A stretch of DNA of 41,341 nucleotides, from assembly GCA_946624005.1 (NCBI GenBank), contig CAMORS010000017.1:1-41341 (forward strand). Reading direction: 5' to 3'. Shown in pieces: positions 15,760 to 23,961 of the stretch (the first letter of the stretch is position 1; every line of letters starts with the position of its first letter). Source of the DNA: an uncultured Prevotella sp. GTDB lineage: Bacteria > Bacteroidota > Bacteroidia > Bacteroidales > Bacteroidaceae. The position numbers and the translations under genes are program-made. The notes beneath the pieces are model-generated. The model searched no databases. It was given only the letters and a program-made list of their open reading frames with translations, and was not told the origin of the DNA.

Positions 15760-16796
15760 ACGAATATGTGAAGCAATACCCCGACCTGATGCGGGGAAAG
15801 AAGATAATGTATGTGCACGGCTTCGGGTCATCGGCCATGTCGGGCACAGTGACACGGCTGAGCGAACTGCTGCCCAACGCTACCGTCGTGGCCGACGATA
15901 TCCCTATCGACCCGCACGAGGGCATCGCCATGCTCCGCGCGATGGCCGACCGCGAACAGCCCGACCTCATCATCGGCACGTCGATGGGCGGTATGTATGC
16001 CGAGCAGCTCTACGGCTTCGACCGCATCCTCATCAACCCCGCCTTCCAGATAGCCGACACAATGGGCGAGCATGGCATGATGGGCAAGCAGACCTTCCTC
16101 AATCCAAGAAAGGACGGCATCCAGGAGTTTATCATGACGAAGGCGCTCTGCAAGGAATACCGCGCCGTGCAGGAGGAGTGTTTTACCCCTCCCGGCCTCC
16201 CCGAGGGGGAGGAGACAACGTGGCAGACTCCCATAGAGGAAGACCGGCGGGTGTGGGGATTGTTCGGCGACGAGGATCCGCTGGTGCATACACAGTCGCT
16301 GTTTGAGAAACACTATTCCCGGTCAATCTCGTTCCACGGCGAGCACCGCATGAACGACCGGGTATTCATGGAAAGCGTCGTCCCCGTAGTGCGCTGGATT
16401 GATGACCGTCAGGAGGGGCGCGAGCGTCCTATTATATATATAGGTATAGAGACGCTGCGCGACAGCCGCGGCCAACAGCGGTCGTCGGCCCTGAAGGCGG
16501 TGCGCTACCTGATAGAGACGTACAACGTCTATTTCGTCGCTCTCTCGCCCAATTACGACCTCGACTATTTCAAGGGGGTGCAGGAGTGGACGCAGCGCAT
16601 CGTCAACGTGCCGGCCTACCGCCACCTGGTGTTCACCCACAGGCCGTCGCTGCTCTTGGGCGACTATCTCATCATGCCCTGCAACGAGGAGAAACAGCAT
16701 GAGGCATTCATGGGCACGCAGATTCCCTTCGGCAACGACACCTTCAAGACGTGGGAAGAGATCATCACCTTCTTCCGCCGCCTCAACGGCGAATAA
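15756..16796 (+). CDS. YqiA-like esterase fused to a degenerate NT5C-like domain
   Basis: 346 residues in two parts. Residues 15-215 look like a YqiA/YcfP-type alpha/beta hydrolase: MYVHGFGSSAMSG, the nucleophile elbow GTSMGG with Ser near 76, an Asp in LFGDEDPLVH near 172-174, and His near 197 in HGEHRMND. Residues 224-346 resemble the C-type 5'-deoxyribonucleotidases of the HAD superfamily (VQEWTQRIVNVPAYRHLVFTHR, LLGDYLI, IPFGNDTFKTWEEII). The acidic residues that family needs are missing: the first motif reads YIGIETL instead of DxDG, and DYLI is followed by MPC instead of DDR. The second half is therefore probably inactive (inference). A CFTPPGLPEGEE insert at 142-153 derives from a palindromic DNA repeat. 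Substrate unknown. Confidence 0.82.
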   Translation: MNEYVKQYPDLMRGKKIMYVHGFGSSAMSGTVTRLSELLPNATVVADDIPIDPHEGIAMLRAMADREQPDLIIGTSMGGMYAEQLYGFDRILINPAFQIADTMGEHGMMGKQTFLNPRKDGIQEFIMTKALCKEYRAVQEECFTPPGLPEGEETTWQTPIEEDRRVWGLFGDEDPLVHTQSLFEKHYSRSISFHGEHRMNDRVFMESVVPVVRWIDDRQEGRERPIIYIGIETLRDSRGQQRSSALKAVRYLIETYNVYFVALSPNYDLDYFKGVQEWTQRIVNVPAYRHLVFTHRPSLLLGDYLIMPCNEEKQHEAFMGTQIPFGNDTFKTWEEIITFFRRLNGE

Positions 16797-16828
16797 CACG
16801 ATTTCCTTCTATCACGAATTAGAGAATT

Positions 16829-16856
16829 GTGGGGACGCGACCTGCCGCGTCCCCAC
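16829..16856 (+). repeat. GC-rich perfect hairpin between convergent genes
   Basis: GTGGGGACGCG (16829-16839) pairs perfectly with CGCGTCCCCAC (16846-16856) around a 6-base loop. It sits between the convergent esterase and helicase genes. There is no long T run on either side, so it may be a weak two-way terminator or a copy of a dispersed hairpin. A similar but shorter one is at about 36951-36961. Confidence 0.6.
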
Positions 16857-16877
16857 ATGGTAATTGTGTTTTCAGTT

Positions 16878-19800
16878 CTATATGAGAGAAGGAGGAACGG
16901 TGAAGCGCCCGCTTACGAAATGGTCGGGGGCGATGCTGAAGAAACACTGTCGGCGGCGTAGATAGTCCGTCAACTGAAGAAAGACGGGATGATTGTCGAT
17001 GAGCTGAGCATTGCCGAACATGAGCAGCCGTCGCTTGGCACGCGTCATTGCCACATTGAGCTTACGGTCGATGAGGCGTCCGTCCTCCTCGAAGACATTC
17101 TCGGTGAGGAAGTCGAGCTGATGATACCGCTGCACGGTGAAGCCATAGATGATGTAGTCGCGCTGGCTCCCCTGGAAGCGTTCCACGGTGTCGATGGTAA
17201 TCGTGTCGAGACCGTCGATATGGTAAGCTGCTATAGCCTTGCGGACAGCAGCTATCTGGTTGCGGTAGGGCACGATGACACCCACCGTCGACAGGGGTGA
17301 GAAAGCATTCCGTTCCTTCGCATAGATTCTTTCCACGGCGGCAGCGATGCAGCGGGCCTCCTCGCTATTCACCTTTTCAGACAGACTGTCGTCAGGAGCC
17401 GGCACATTGACGAAGGCCACGCGACGGGTAGCCAAGAGGTCGTCGATGCCATGCTCACCCCTACCCTTTCGCGGCGTCGGCTCCATCTGATGTTCCAACG
17501 GCACGACATCCAACATACCTTGATAGTAGGCTTCGTTGGGATACATCGCCACCTGCTGGTGCATGCGTCCCTGACGGTGGAGCATAAAGACGACGCTCTC
17601 GTCGTCGCGATAGGCATGCAGCAGCCGTTCGAAGAGCGAGTGGCGACAGTCGTCGAGCCCTATCTGCTGGAGCAGCGGATTGTCTACCTTCGACTCCTCG
17701 CGTCTTTGCTGCACCACGGCAGGCAATTGCTTGTGGTCGCCAATCATGACAAACTTACGGATGGCACAACACCCATCTTCATTGGTGGCAGCGAAGAGCG
17801 CCAACAGATGCGGTTCGAGAATCTGCGATGCCTCGTCGATGATGGCCAGCGAAAACTGCTTCAGGCGGAAGAGTCGCTGATGACTGCTGACGGATGTCGT
17901 CGTCCCGACGAAAATCCTTGTCCTGGTGATGAGCTGCTCCAAGGCATCGATGTTGCTACAGCTGTTAGCCTTCTCGTCGAGCATGTAGGGTCGGTAAGGC
18001 TCTTCGCAGCTGAATCGAGAGCCGATGCGTATGAAGTCGAGCTGTTGCTCTACCAGTTTGCTGCATATCTCGTCGACGGCTCGGTTGGTGTAAGCCATCA
18101 GCAGGACCGACACCGTGGGGTCGCGCAGCTCTTCCGTCAGCGTGGTGACCAGTCCGTAGGAGGTCTTTCCCGTTCCCGGCGGGCCGATGATAAGGAAGAA
18201 GTCGCGTGCCTGCTTCACCCGTAGGGCTAAGGTGTTGAACGCTCCGTAGTCGCCCACGAGCTTCTGGCTTGTATCCACCTGCGGCCGCCGCTGCAAGAGG
18301 AGGAGGTCGCGCCGCTGTTTCGGCGCACAGAGGAAGCTGAAGAGAGCGCCATAGAGGGCCGACGACGAAGCCTCGAAATAGTCGTGCTCGATGGCCCACC
18401 GGCAATGTTCCTTCCCTTCGTAGAAGAGTCGTGCGTCGGGTTGGGTAGCCTTCATGCTGACAGTGACGGAGTCGGTCGTGATACGGCTCAGCGTACCGCG
18501 GAATACCATGGTGCGGCGGCAGTCAGGTTCCTCGTCTTCGGGATAAGGATAAAGTATGACGATGTCGCCTTGCCGAAAGTTAGATACATCGGAGACACCA
18601 AGTAGCGATGCTGCCAAATCCCCGGCAGCAGGATGAGACGAGAGGGAGGTGTCCAACAGGTCATCGCCGAACCGCAGCACCACATGGTCTACCCGCTGAC
18701 GGTCTTCACCGTGGGGCGGACCAGGCTCTACGATAGAGAGGTTGGCAAAGATAGTGCCTGCCTGCAGCTTCTGTTCGAGCGAACTGTTCCACTTGTCGGC
18801 GAAACCCGAGTTCTCCTTCGTCTGGTTGCCTATCTTGTCGAGCATCTGTTCGCGGGCAAGGAAGGTGAACAGACGGTCGAAGTAAGCCCGTTCGAGCGGC
18901 GTTGCTCCATGAATCACCTGTAAGAGCGCGTCTATCTCAGGCTTTTTGTACACTCGCCACAATGTCCCGCTCACCCGAAGCTCGTTCAGGTCGTCGGCCG
19001 TGTGCCAACTGTCAATCAGTCGCGAGATGCCTCCATCGGCCAACAGCATCTCCTGGTGGACGATGCGGTTGCGCATCATGATGGCCTCAAAGACTGTCTG
19101 CGGGTGGATCTCACCCAGGGAAACGAGTCCCTCGGCATATCGCGAATAGAGCAACAGTGCATGCAGCTCGCGGTTGTTGCGTTCGTACTGTTCCCGGTAG
19201 TTGTAGCGCATGAGGAGCATGTAGAGAAACATCTGCACGGCATGTTGCAAGTGGGCAGCAGGCCGGTCCATGTTACCCTTGCCCGACTTCTGCTCGATGA
19301 GCAGACGCTGGTCGTCGTGCAGGAAGTCCATACGCCCTTGCAGGCCGAGCATCTCGGAGAAGAAGGAAGGTTCGAGGATGACCCGCCGACAGTCGAAGAA
19401 GCGGAATGTCTCGGGCAGCGACTCCACGACAAGATGGTGGATATTCCGTTTCTGCTCTTGTGCCTGCTGATGGAAGTGGAAGCCAGTGAGCCCCTCCTTG
19501 CCCATGGCGAGCAGATCGAGGGCATTGCTGCTGAAGAAGGTCTTCGCACTCTGCGCGTATGATGGCGTCTGCCCCTCGGAAAAGACCTCTTCGTCGAGCA
19601 GCTGACCAGCCATGTGACCCAGCATGCCACTCATCAAGAGCAGGTCGCTCTTCATGCTCTCAGGCTTCAGCTTGTTGAGCAGATGGACCACCGGCGAGTG
19701 GGCATACTGCTCGAAACAGGCGGCGATGGCCGAGATATTCACCAGGTAGTCGGGCTCGAAGATGAGCAGTTCGGGATAAATTGTACCGTCTTTCTGTCGT

Positions 19801-20390
19801 GGACGGACGATGTTGAGCTGGGTGTTCTCTTTGAGAAGTGGCTGCAATGCATGCCAGTCGTAGCTGTATAGTTCGTTGACATAGCTCAGCCGAACGGTAT
19901 CGCCTGTAGCATTGTCGGCACGACCATAGATATAGGAGTCGTCCCAGCTGTCCACCACGATGCGCAGGCAGCCGCCAACGAGCAAGCCGCTGCTGACTTT
20001 CGGTTCGTCGACGGGAAAGAGAAAGCGTAGCGACTGAGGGATGGGAGCCTCTCCCTTGTCGTCTGTATAGAGCTTGCTGATGAAGAGGCACAGTGCTTTC
20101 AGGTCGTGCCGCCAGTGCTGTTTCAGGTCGTCGTCGGGATACTTCCGAGCTGTACGAAACCGCACACGGGCATTGTTGACGGTCCGGCGAAGGTAGGATG
20201 AGGCATGCATCTCCTTCAAGAGGTAGTCGGTCTTGGCGAACGTACTGCTCAGCGTTATCCTCAGAGAACGGGTACGGAGGTCGAGACAGCGCACGAAGAC
20301 ACTGCCCATCACGCGGTAGATGCGGCGGTAGTCGGGCTGCAGCTTCGAACACGCTACAAGTTCCTGAAAAAGGATTTCCACTTCTTTCAT
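16878..20390 (-). CDS. Dna2-like nuclease-helicase (PD-(D/E)XK plus SF1 helicase)
   Basis: 1170 residues. A Cas4/RecB-type nuclease site lies in the first half: Glu near 340, GRMD at 352-355 and E-Q-K at 366-368 (LLIEQKSGKG), followed by the helix LQHAVQMFLYMLLM. A superfamily 1B-type helicase occupies about 715-1150, with Walker A GPPGTGKT at 736-743, motif II DEAS at 852-855, motif III GDHKQLP at 884-890, VGVIVPYRNQI near 1056, VERFQGSQRDYII near 1087 and VAMTRAKRRL near 1130. The order nuclease then helicase matches the Dna2 plan, but the four-cysteine iron-sulfur cluster of eukaryotic Dna2 is not evident. Likely acts on DNA ends or flaps in repair or recombination (inference). The start is at 20390, where MKEVEILFQEL begins. 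Confidence 0.9.
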   Translation of the reverse strand: MKEVEILFQELVACSKLQPDYRRIYRVMGSVFVRCLDLRTRSLRITLSSTFAKTDYLLKEMHASSYLRRTVNNARVRFRTARKYPDDDLKQHWRHDLKALCLFISKLYTDDKGEAPIPQSLRFLFPVDEPKVSSGLLVGGCLRIVVDSWDDSYIYGRADNATGDTVRLSYVNELYSYDWHALQPLLKENTQLNIVRPRQKDGTIYPELLIFEPDYLVNISAIAACFEQYAHSPVVHLLNKLKPESMKSDLLLMSGMLGHMAGQLLDEEVFSEGQTPSYAQSAKTFFSSNALDLLAMGKEGLTGFHFHQQAQEQKRNIHHLVVESLPETFRFFDCRRVILEPSFFSEMLGLQGRMDFLHDDQRLLIEQKSGKGNMDRPAAHLQHAVQMFLYMLLMRYNYREQYERNNRELHALLLYSRYAEGLVSLGEIHPQTVFEAIMMRNRIVHQEMLLADGGISRLIDSWHTADDLNELRVSGTLWRVYKKPEIDALLQVIHGATPLERAYFDRLFTFLAREQMLDKIGNQTKENSGFADKWNSSLEQKLQAGTIFANLSIVEPGPPHGEDRQRVDHVVLRFGDDLLDTSLSSHPAAGDLAASLLGVSDVSNFRQGDIVILYPYPEDEEPDCRRTMVFRGTLSRITTDSVTVSMKATQPDARLFYEGKEHCRWAIEHDYFEASSSALYGALFSFLCAPKQRRDLLLLQRRPQVDTSQKLVGDYGAFNTLALRVKQARDFFLIIGPPGTGKTSYGLVTTLTEELRDPTVSVLLMAYTNRAVDEICSKLVEQQLDFIRIGSRFSCEEPYRPYMLDEKANSCSNIDALEQLITRTRIFVGTTTSVSSHQRLFRLKQFSLAIIDEASQILEPHLLALFAATNEDGCCAIRKFVMIGDHKQLPAVVQQRREESKVDNPLLQQIGLDDCRHSLFERLLHAYRDDESVVFMLHRQGRMHQQVAMYPNEAYYQGMLDVVPLEHQMEPTPRKGRGEHGIDDLLATRRVAFVNVPAPDDSLSEKVNSEEARCIAAAVERIYAKERNAFSPLSTVGVIVPYRNQIAAVRKAIAAYHIDGLDTITIDTVERFQGSQRDYIIYGFTVQRYHQLDFLTENVFEEDGRLIDRKLNVAMTRAKRRLLMFGNAQLIDNHPVFLQLTDYLRRRQCFFSIAPDHFVSGRFTVPPSLI

Positions 20391-20489
20391 GCCTGCAAAA
20401 GTACGAAAATTCGGTCATCTCTCAAAGAGAAATTGACCGAATTTCCATTTACCTATAAAAATAAATCGTATGCAGAGGACTTTTTCGAA

Positions 20490-20729
20490 AGTTTTCAACG
20501 TCCGTACCTTACCATTGCCGAGCACTTCGCGCTTGATGAGCAAGCGGTTACTGCCGACAGAAGATGGCGAAACGCGGCGGCCAAGAAGGTCGTAGAAGGT
20601 AGCCACAGACGATGATTGTCCGTCGAGGTTCAGGTCGTCGATGCCAATATGGTCGGCTTTAGGCACCTCCACCTTGTTGGCGTTGACGACGATGCCCGTC
20701 GCAGAGTCGATGAGATAAGGTACTTCCGT
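20490..20729 (-). pseudogene. Remnant of the C-terminus of a secreted protein
   Basis: Read on the minus strand, the frame gives EVPYLIDSATGIVVNANKV, then a linker, VATFYDLLGRRV and LLIKREVLGNGKVRT. That is the sequence pattern at the ends of the secreted proteins in this window (DLQGRRV...NGK). It has no credible start, ends abruptly at the repeated promoter cassette at about 20730, and the reading frame runs on past the expected end into unrelated sequence (KTFEKVLCIRF). I read it as the broken tail of a lost exported protein. Confidence 0.6.
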
Positions 20730-20768
20730 TCGGAAAAGCCCGAAAAAGCAAAGAAAATTTGCTTTTTC

Positions 20769-20799
20769 TTGTCTTTTCGCTCACTTATTCGTACCTTTG
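20769..20799 (+). promoter_or_regulatory. prmC promoter, copy of the repeated promoter cassette
   Basis: TTG (20769-20771), 20 bases, TACCTTTG (20792-20799). The upstream inverted repeat AAAAAGCAAA/TTTGCTTTTT and most of the promoter match the metK promoter at 5399-5456 almost base for base. The ATG at 20808 lies only 9 bases past the -7 box, so the message would be leaderless or nearly so. Confidence 0.8.
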
Positions 20800-20807
20800 C
20801 GGCTGAA

Positions 20808-21635
20808 ATGACATACCAGGAGATGAACAGACGGCTGCGTGTAGCCATTGCCGACGAGCGCGAGGCGCAGGCCGTTGGTAGGATGATTATAGAGACGGCC
20901 TTCGGACTATCGTGGGCCGATGCCCTTTGCGGCGGTCTCAAAGCGTTGTCGGCTGCCGATGCAGAGCGTCTGGAGACGGTCGTGAGCCGTATCGAGCAGG
21001 GAGAGCCCGTGCAGTATGCCATCGGCCTTGCTCCCTTCTGCGGCCGACTGTTTGAGGTGACGCCCGCCGTGCTGATACCGAGACCCGAGACAGAGGGGCT
21101 GGTGGCCCCCCTCCCGTCACCCATCCCGTCACCCATCCTCGACATCGGCACCGGCAGTGGCTGCATCGCCATCACGCTGGCCTTGATGTATCCCGAGGCC
21201 CGTGTCGATGCCATTGACATCTCGGAAGACGCCTTGAGGGTAGCTCGCAGGAATGCTGAGAGGCTTGGTGCCAACGTCAACTTCAGGCTGATGGACATAT
21301 TGGGGAAGGGTGGCCTAAGGGAGACCTACTCCCTGATAGTGAGCAATCCGCCCTATATCGCCGAGAAGGAGCGGTGGACTATGGAAGCCCACGTCTTGAA
21401 GCACGAACCCCACCAGGCGTTGTTTGTTCCCGACAGCGACCCGCTGCTCTTCTATCGAGCCATTGCCGAGAAGGGATTGTCGTGGCTGAAGCCCGGTGGA
21501 TTGCTGTTGTTTGAAATCAACCCCATCTATGCCCGCGAGCTTGAGGAGCTGCTGGCACAGATGGGTTATGAGCGCATCGCTATACGACAGGATCAGTTTG
21601 GCAAGAATCGCTATCTGCATGCCCATCGTCCATAG
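20808..21635 (+). CDS. prmC: Peptide chain release factor methyltransferase
   Basis: 275 residues from the ATG at 20808. PrmC methylates the glutamine of the GGQ motif in release factors RF1 and RF2, using SAM. The SAM-binding motif GTGSG is at 114-118 (LDIGTGSGCIAI) and the catalytic NPPY at 180-183. The N-terminal helical domain is of normal length. An in-frame upstream extension exists but runs through the promoter cassette, so the 20808 start (or ATG 20823) is preferred. The short LVAPLPSPIPSPI segment at 98-110, before the SAM site, is encoded by a CCCGTCACCCATC tandem repeat and is not part of the usual family sequence. It starts the prmC-recX-comF-ribD run. Confidence 0.95.
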   Translation: MTYQEMNRRLRVAIADEREAQAVGRMIIETAFGLSWADALCGGLKALSAADAERLETVVSRIEQGEPVQYAIGLAPFCGRLFEVTPAVLIPRPETEGLVAPLPSPIPSPILDIGTGSGCIAITLALMYPEARVDAIDISEDALRVARRNAERLGANVNFRLMDILGKGGLRETYSLIVSNPPYIAEKERWTMEAHVLKHEPHQALFVPDSDPLLFYRAIAEKGLSWLKPGGLLLFEINPIYARELEELLAQMGYERIAIRQDQFGKNRYLHAHRP

Positions 21636-21712
21636 TCCGCCGTCTATTTCACTTTTTTGCCAATTATTCTTAACAACCAGCACGAGTACCTCAGATTTTT
21701 TGTACATTTGCA

Positions 21713-21720
21713 CAACAATT
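21713..21720 (+). promoter_or_regulatory. Possible recX promoter (-7 box only)
   Basis: TACATTTG followed by C lies 12 bases before the recX ATG. No TTG is found at 19-21 bases upstream, so this is weak. recX could instead be transcribed from the prmC promoter. Confidence 0.35.
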
Positions 21721-21731
21721 CATCACCAGCC

Positions 21732-22190
21732 ATGAGACAACAGACAGAACAAGAGGTGCTCAAGCGACTCACTGCTCTCTGCGCACGGGGCGAACACTGC
21801 GCCTACGAAATGCGCGAGAAGATGCGACGCTGGGACGTCGACGAAGAGGTGCAGCAACGCGTGGTAAGCTATCTCGAACAACACCACTTCATCGACGAAG
21901 AACGCTACTGCCGGGCCTTCGTCAACGACAAGCTGACGTACAACAAATGGGGACGACGAAAGGTGGAACAGGCACTCTATGCCAAACGCATCAGCCGAGA
22001 GACTATCAACCGGGTGCTCGAAGAGGTGGAGCCCGCCAACTACGAGGAGACGCTGCGCCACCTGATTGAGGCAAAGAGCAGGAGCGTGAAGGCCGAGACC
22101 GACTACGAAAGGCGCACCAAGCTCATCCGCTTTGCGCTGAGCCGGGGCTTCACGATGGATGTCGTCCTAAAGGTGCTGGGCGATGATTAG
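21732..22190 (+). CDS. recX: RecA regulatory protein RecX
   Basis: 152 residues from ATG 21732. RecX binds RecA filaments and dampens recombination. The three-helix repeat layout is recognisable: ALCARGEHCAYEMREKMRRW, then VVSYLEQHHFIDEERYCRAFVNDKLTYNKWGRRKVEQAL, and the C-terminal KLIRFALSRGFTMDVVLKVL. DEERYCRAFV-D and WGRRKVEQAL are the best-conserved family segments. An upstream in-frame extension is less likely because it would cover the putative promoter. It overlaps comF by 8 bases, which suggests coupled translation. Confidence 0.93.
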   Translation: MRQQTEQEVLKRLTALCARGEHCAYEMREKMRRWDVDEEVQQRVVSYLEQHHFIDEERYCRAFVNDKLTYNKWGRRKVEQALYAKRISRETINRVLEEVEPANYEETLRHLIEAKSRSVKAETDYERRTKLIRFALSRGFTMDVVLKVLGDD

Positions 22191-22878
22191 CTTCTTCTCG
22201 CGTCTGCTCGACCTGCTCTCACCACGCTTATGCGCGGTATGCCATCGCCGACTGACCATCAGCGAACGGATGATGTGCTGCACCTGTATCCTGCATCTGC
22301 CACGCACTCACTTCGCCCGTAAGCCTTACGACAACGAGATGGCACAGAAGCTCTGGGGACTCCTGCCTGTCGAGCGTGTGGCCGCCCTTTTCTATTATCA
22401 TCCTCACTCGGATGAAAGCCGGTTGATCTACGCCCTGAAATACGGCAACCGACCCGACTATGGATGGCAGATAGGACGACTGACAGCCAGTGAGATGATG
22501 GATGAAGGTTTTTTTGAAGGCATCGACGTCATCGTTCCGATGCCCATCACCAAGAGCCGCCGGCACGAGAGAGGCTACAACCAGTGCGAGGAGTTTGCCC
22601 GTGGCATTGCCGAACTGACGGCTATACCTATCGCGACAGACATCGTAGAACGACATTCGTTCGGCATCAGCCAGACAAAACTGAACCATTGGGACCGGAG
22701 AGAGAATGTCAAGAATGTCTTCCACCTGACAAACGGCGAGCCCATCAGCAACCGCCACGTCCTATTGGTAGACGATATCATGACGACGGGGTCGACCATC
22801 ATATCATGTGCCAGCGAACTGCTGAAGGCAGGAAACGTCAAGATCAGCATCCTGACCATTGGCTACACAAAAGGATAG
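22183..22878 (+). CDS. comF: ComF-family phosphoribosyltransferase-like protein
   Basis: 231 residues. The N-terminus has the ComF zinc-finger cysteines: CAVC at 17-20 and a CCTC group around 32-35. The phosphoribosyltransferase domain ends with the PRPP loop VLLVDDIMTTGST. MPITKSRRHERGYNQCEEFA and RRENVKNVFHL are the other family hallmarks. ComF proteins are needed for DNA uptake in competent bacteria, but in Bacteroidetes the role is not shown, and no other competence gene is present here. It overlaps recX by 8 bases and is followed by ribD after 25 bases. Confidence 0.93.
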   Translation: MISFFSRLLDLLSPRLCAVCHRRLTISERMMCCTCILHLPRTHFARKPYDNEMAQKLWGLLPVERVAALFYYHPHSDESRLIYALKYGNRPDYGWQIGRLTASEMMDEGFFEGIDVIVPMPITKSRRHERGYNQCEEFARGIAELTAIPIATDIVERHSFGISQTKLNHWDRRENVKNVFHLTNGEPISNRHVLLVDDIMTTGSTIISCASELLKAGNVKISILTIGYTKG

Positions 22879-22903
22879 CAGAACCATCATTGACAGAACG
22901 AAT

Positions 22904-23884
22904 ATGGAACAAAGAGAGAGAGACGAACAATATATGCGCCGCTGCCTGCAGCTGGCAGCCTGCGGACGGATGGAGTCGCGCCCCAATCCGATGGTGGGGG
23001 CGGTGATCGTTGCCGACGGACGGATTGTCGGCGAGGGCTATCATGTGCGTTGCGGCGAGGGGCATGCCGAGGTGAATGCTTTCGCTTCTGTCGCCGCGGA
23101 AGACGAAAGACTGCTGAAGGAAGCCACGGTGTATGTCAGCCTCGAACCCTGTTCCCACTACGGGAAGACGCCTCCTTGCGCCGACCTGATTGTCAGCAAG
23201 GGGGTGCGGCGTGTCGTCGTGGGTTGTGTCGACCCTTTCGCCAAAGTGCAAGGGCGAGGCATCGAAAAGCTTCGCAAGGCGGGCATCGAGGTGACGGTAG
23301 GCGTATTGGAGGCAGAATGCCAGTGGCTGAACCGCCGGTTCTTCACGTTCCATCGTGAGCAGCGACCCTATATTATATTAAAGTACGCGCGTACGCAGGA
23401 TGGTTTCCTCGACAATCATGGACAGTCGTTGGCCATTTCCACACCTTTTACCAAAATGTTGGTGCACCGGCTGCGGGCCGAGGAAGACAGCATCGTCGTG
23501 GGCAGGACGACAGCCGAACGCGAGCATCCACGCTTAGACGTGAGGCACTGGGCCGGGCCGTCGCCGAAAAGGTTTGTGCTGAGCAGTAAGGCTTGCTGCA
23601 CAGCCGCAGCTGACGAGGATGGTGAGAGGCCCTACAGGATGGTTGCATCGATAGAGGAACTGCTGCATGTTTGTCGTGAGGAGCAGCTCCAGTCGCTCAT
23701 AGTGGAGGGGGGAAGGCAGACGCTGCAGTCGTTCATCGACAGCAACCTGTGGGATGAAATACACGTGGAAACAGCTCCCATCAGCGTCGGCGAAGGGACT
23801 CCGGCACCATCTCTACCTGACAACATCGTCTTGAAATCAAAAGAAACCTACGACGGAAATACCATTCAAGTGTATACAATGTAA
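22904..23884 (+). CDS. ribD: Bifunctional riboflavin biosynthesis deaminase/reductase
   Basis: 326 residues from ATG 22904. The N-terminal deaminase domain (1-140) has the zinc site HAE at 54-56 and PCSHYGKTPPC (cysteines at about 83 and 92). The C-terminal reductase domain (from about 150) includes ILKYARTQDGFLD, the nucleotide-binding VGRTTAEREHPRLDVR, and the closing LIVEGGRQTLQSFIDSNLWDE. RibD carries out the second and third steps of riboflavin synthesis, deamination then NADPH reduction. No FMN riboswitch is seen in the 25-base gap after comF. It is the last gene of the plus-strand run and is followed by CCCCTCC-type repeats. Confidence 0.96.
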   Translation: MEQRERDEQYMRRCLQLAACGRMESRPNPMVGAVIVADGRIVGEGYHVRCGEGHAEVNAFASVAAEDERLLKEATVYVSLEPCSHYGKTPPCADLIVSKGVRRVVVGCVDPFAKVQGRGIEKLRKAGIEVTVGVLEAECQWLNRRFFTFHREQRPYIILKYARTQDGFLDNHGQSLAISTPFTKMLVHRLRAEEDSIVVGRTTAEREHPRLDVRHWAGPSPKRFVLSSKACCTAAADEDGERPYRMVASIEELLHVCREEQLQSLIVEGGRQTLQSFIDSNLWDEIHVETAPISVGEGTPAPSLPDNIVLKSKETYDGNTIQVYTM

Positions 23885-23900
23885 GCCTGCCGCATGTGAA

Positions 23901-23960
23901 TCCCCCTCCTTTGGAGGGGTTAGGGGAGGTTCCCCCTCCCTCGGAGGGGTTAGGGGAGGT
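23901..23960 (+). repeat. Tandem CCCCTCC...GGAGGGG palindromic repeat
   Basis: Two near-identical units, each with CCCCCTCC, a short loop, GGAGGGGTTAGGGGAGGT, occupy the space between the convergent ribD and RNase HI genes. Each unit can form a hairpin. A related copy lies in frame inside the esterase gene near 16187-16215. Confidence 0.8.
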
Positions 23961-23961
23961 C

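Noticed and set aside
14158..15855. 565-codon open frame on the minus strand
   Set aside because: It mirrors the 542-residue plus-strand gene, which has a signal-like start and coupling to the next gene. The minus frame gives His/Arg/Val-rich sequence without motifs, typical of antisense frames in GC-rich genes.
22879..22903. FMN riboswitch before ribD
   Set aside because: The gap to comF is 25 bases and contains no aptamer-like sequence.
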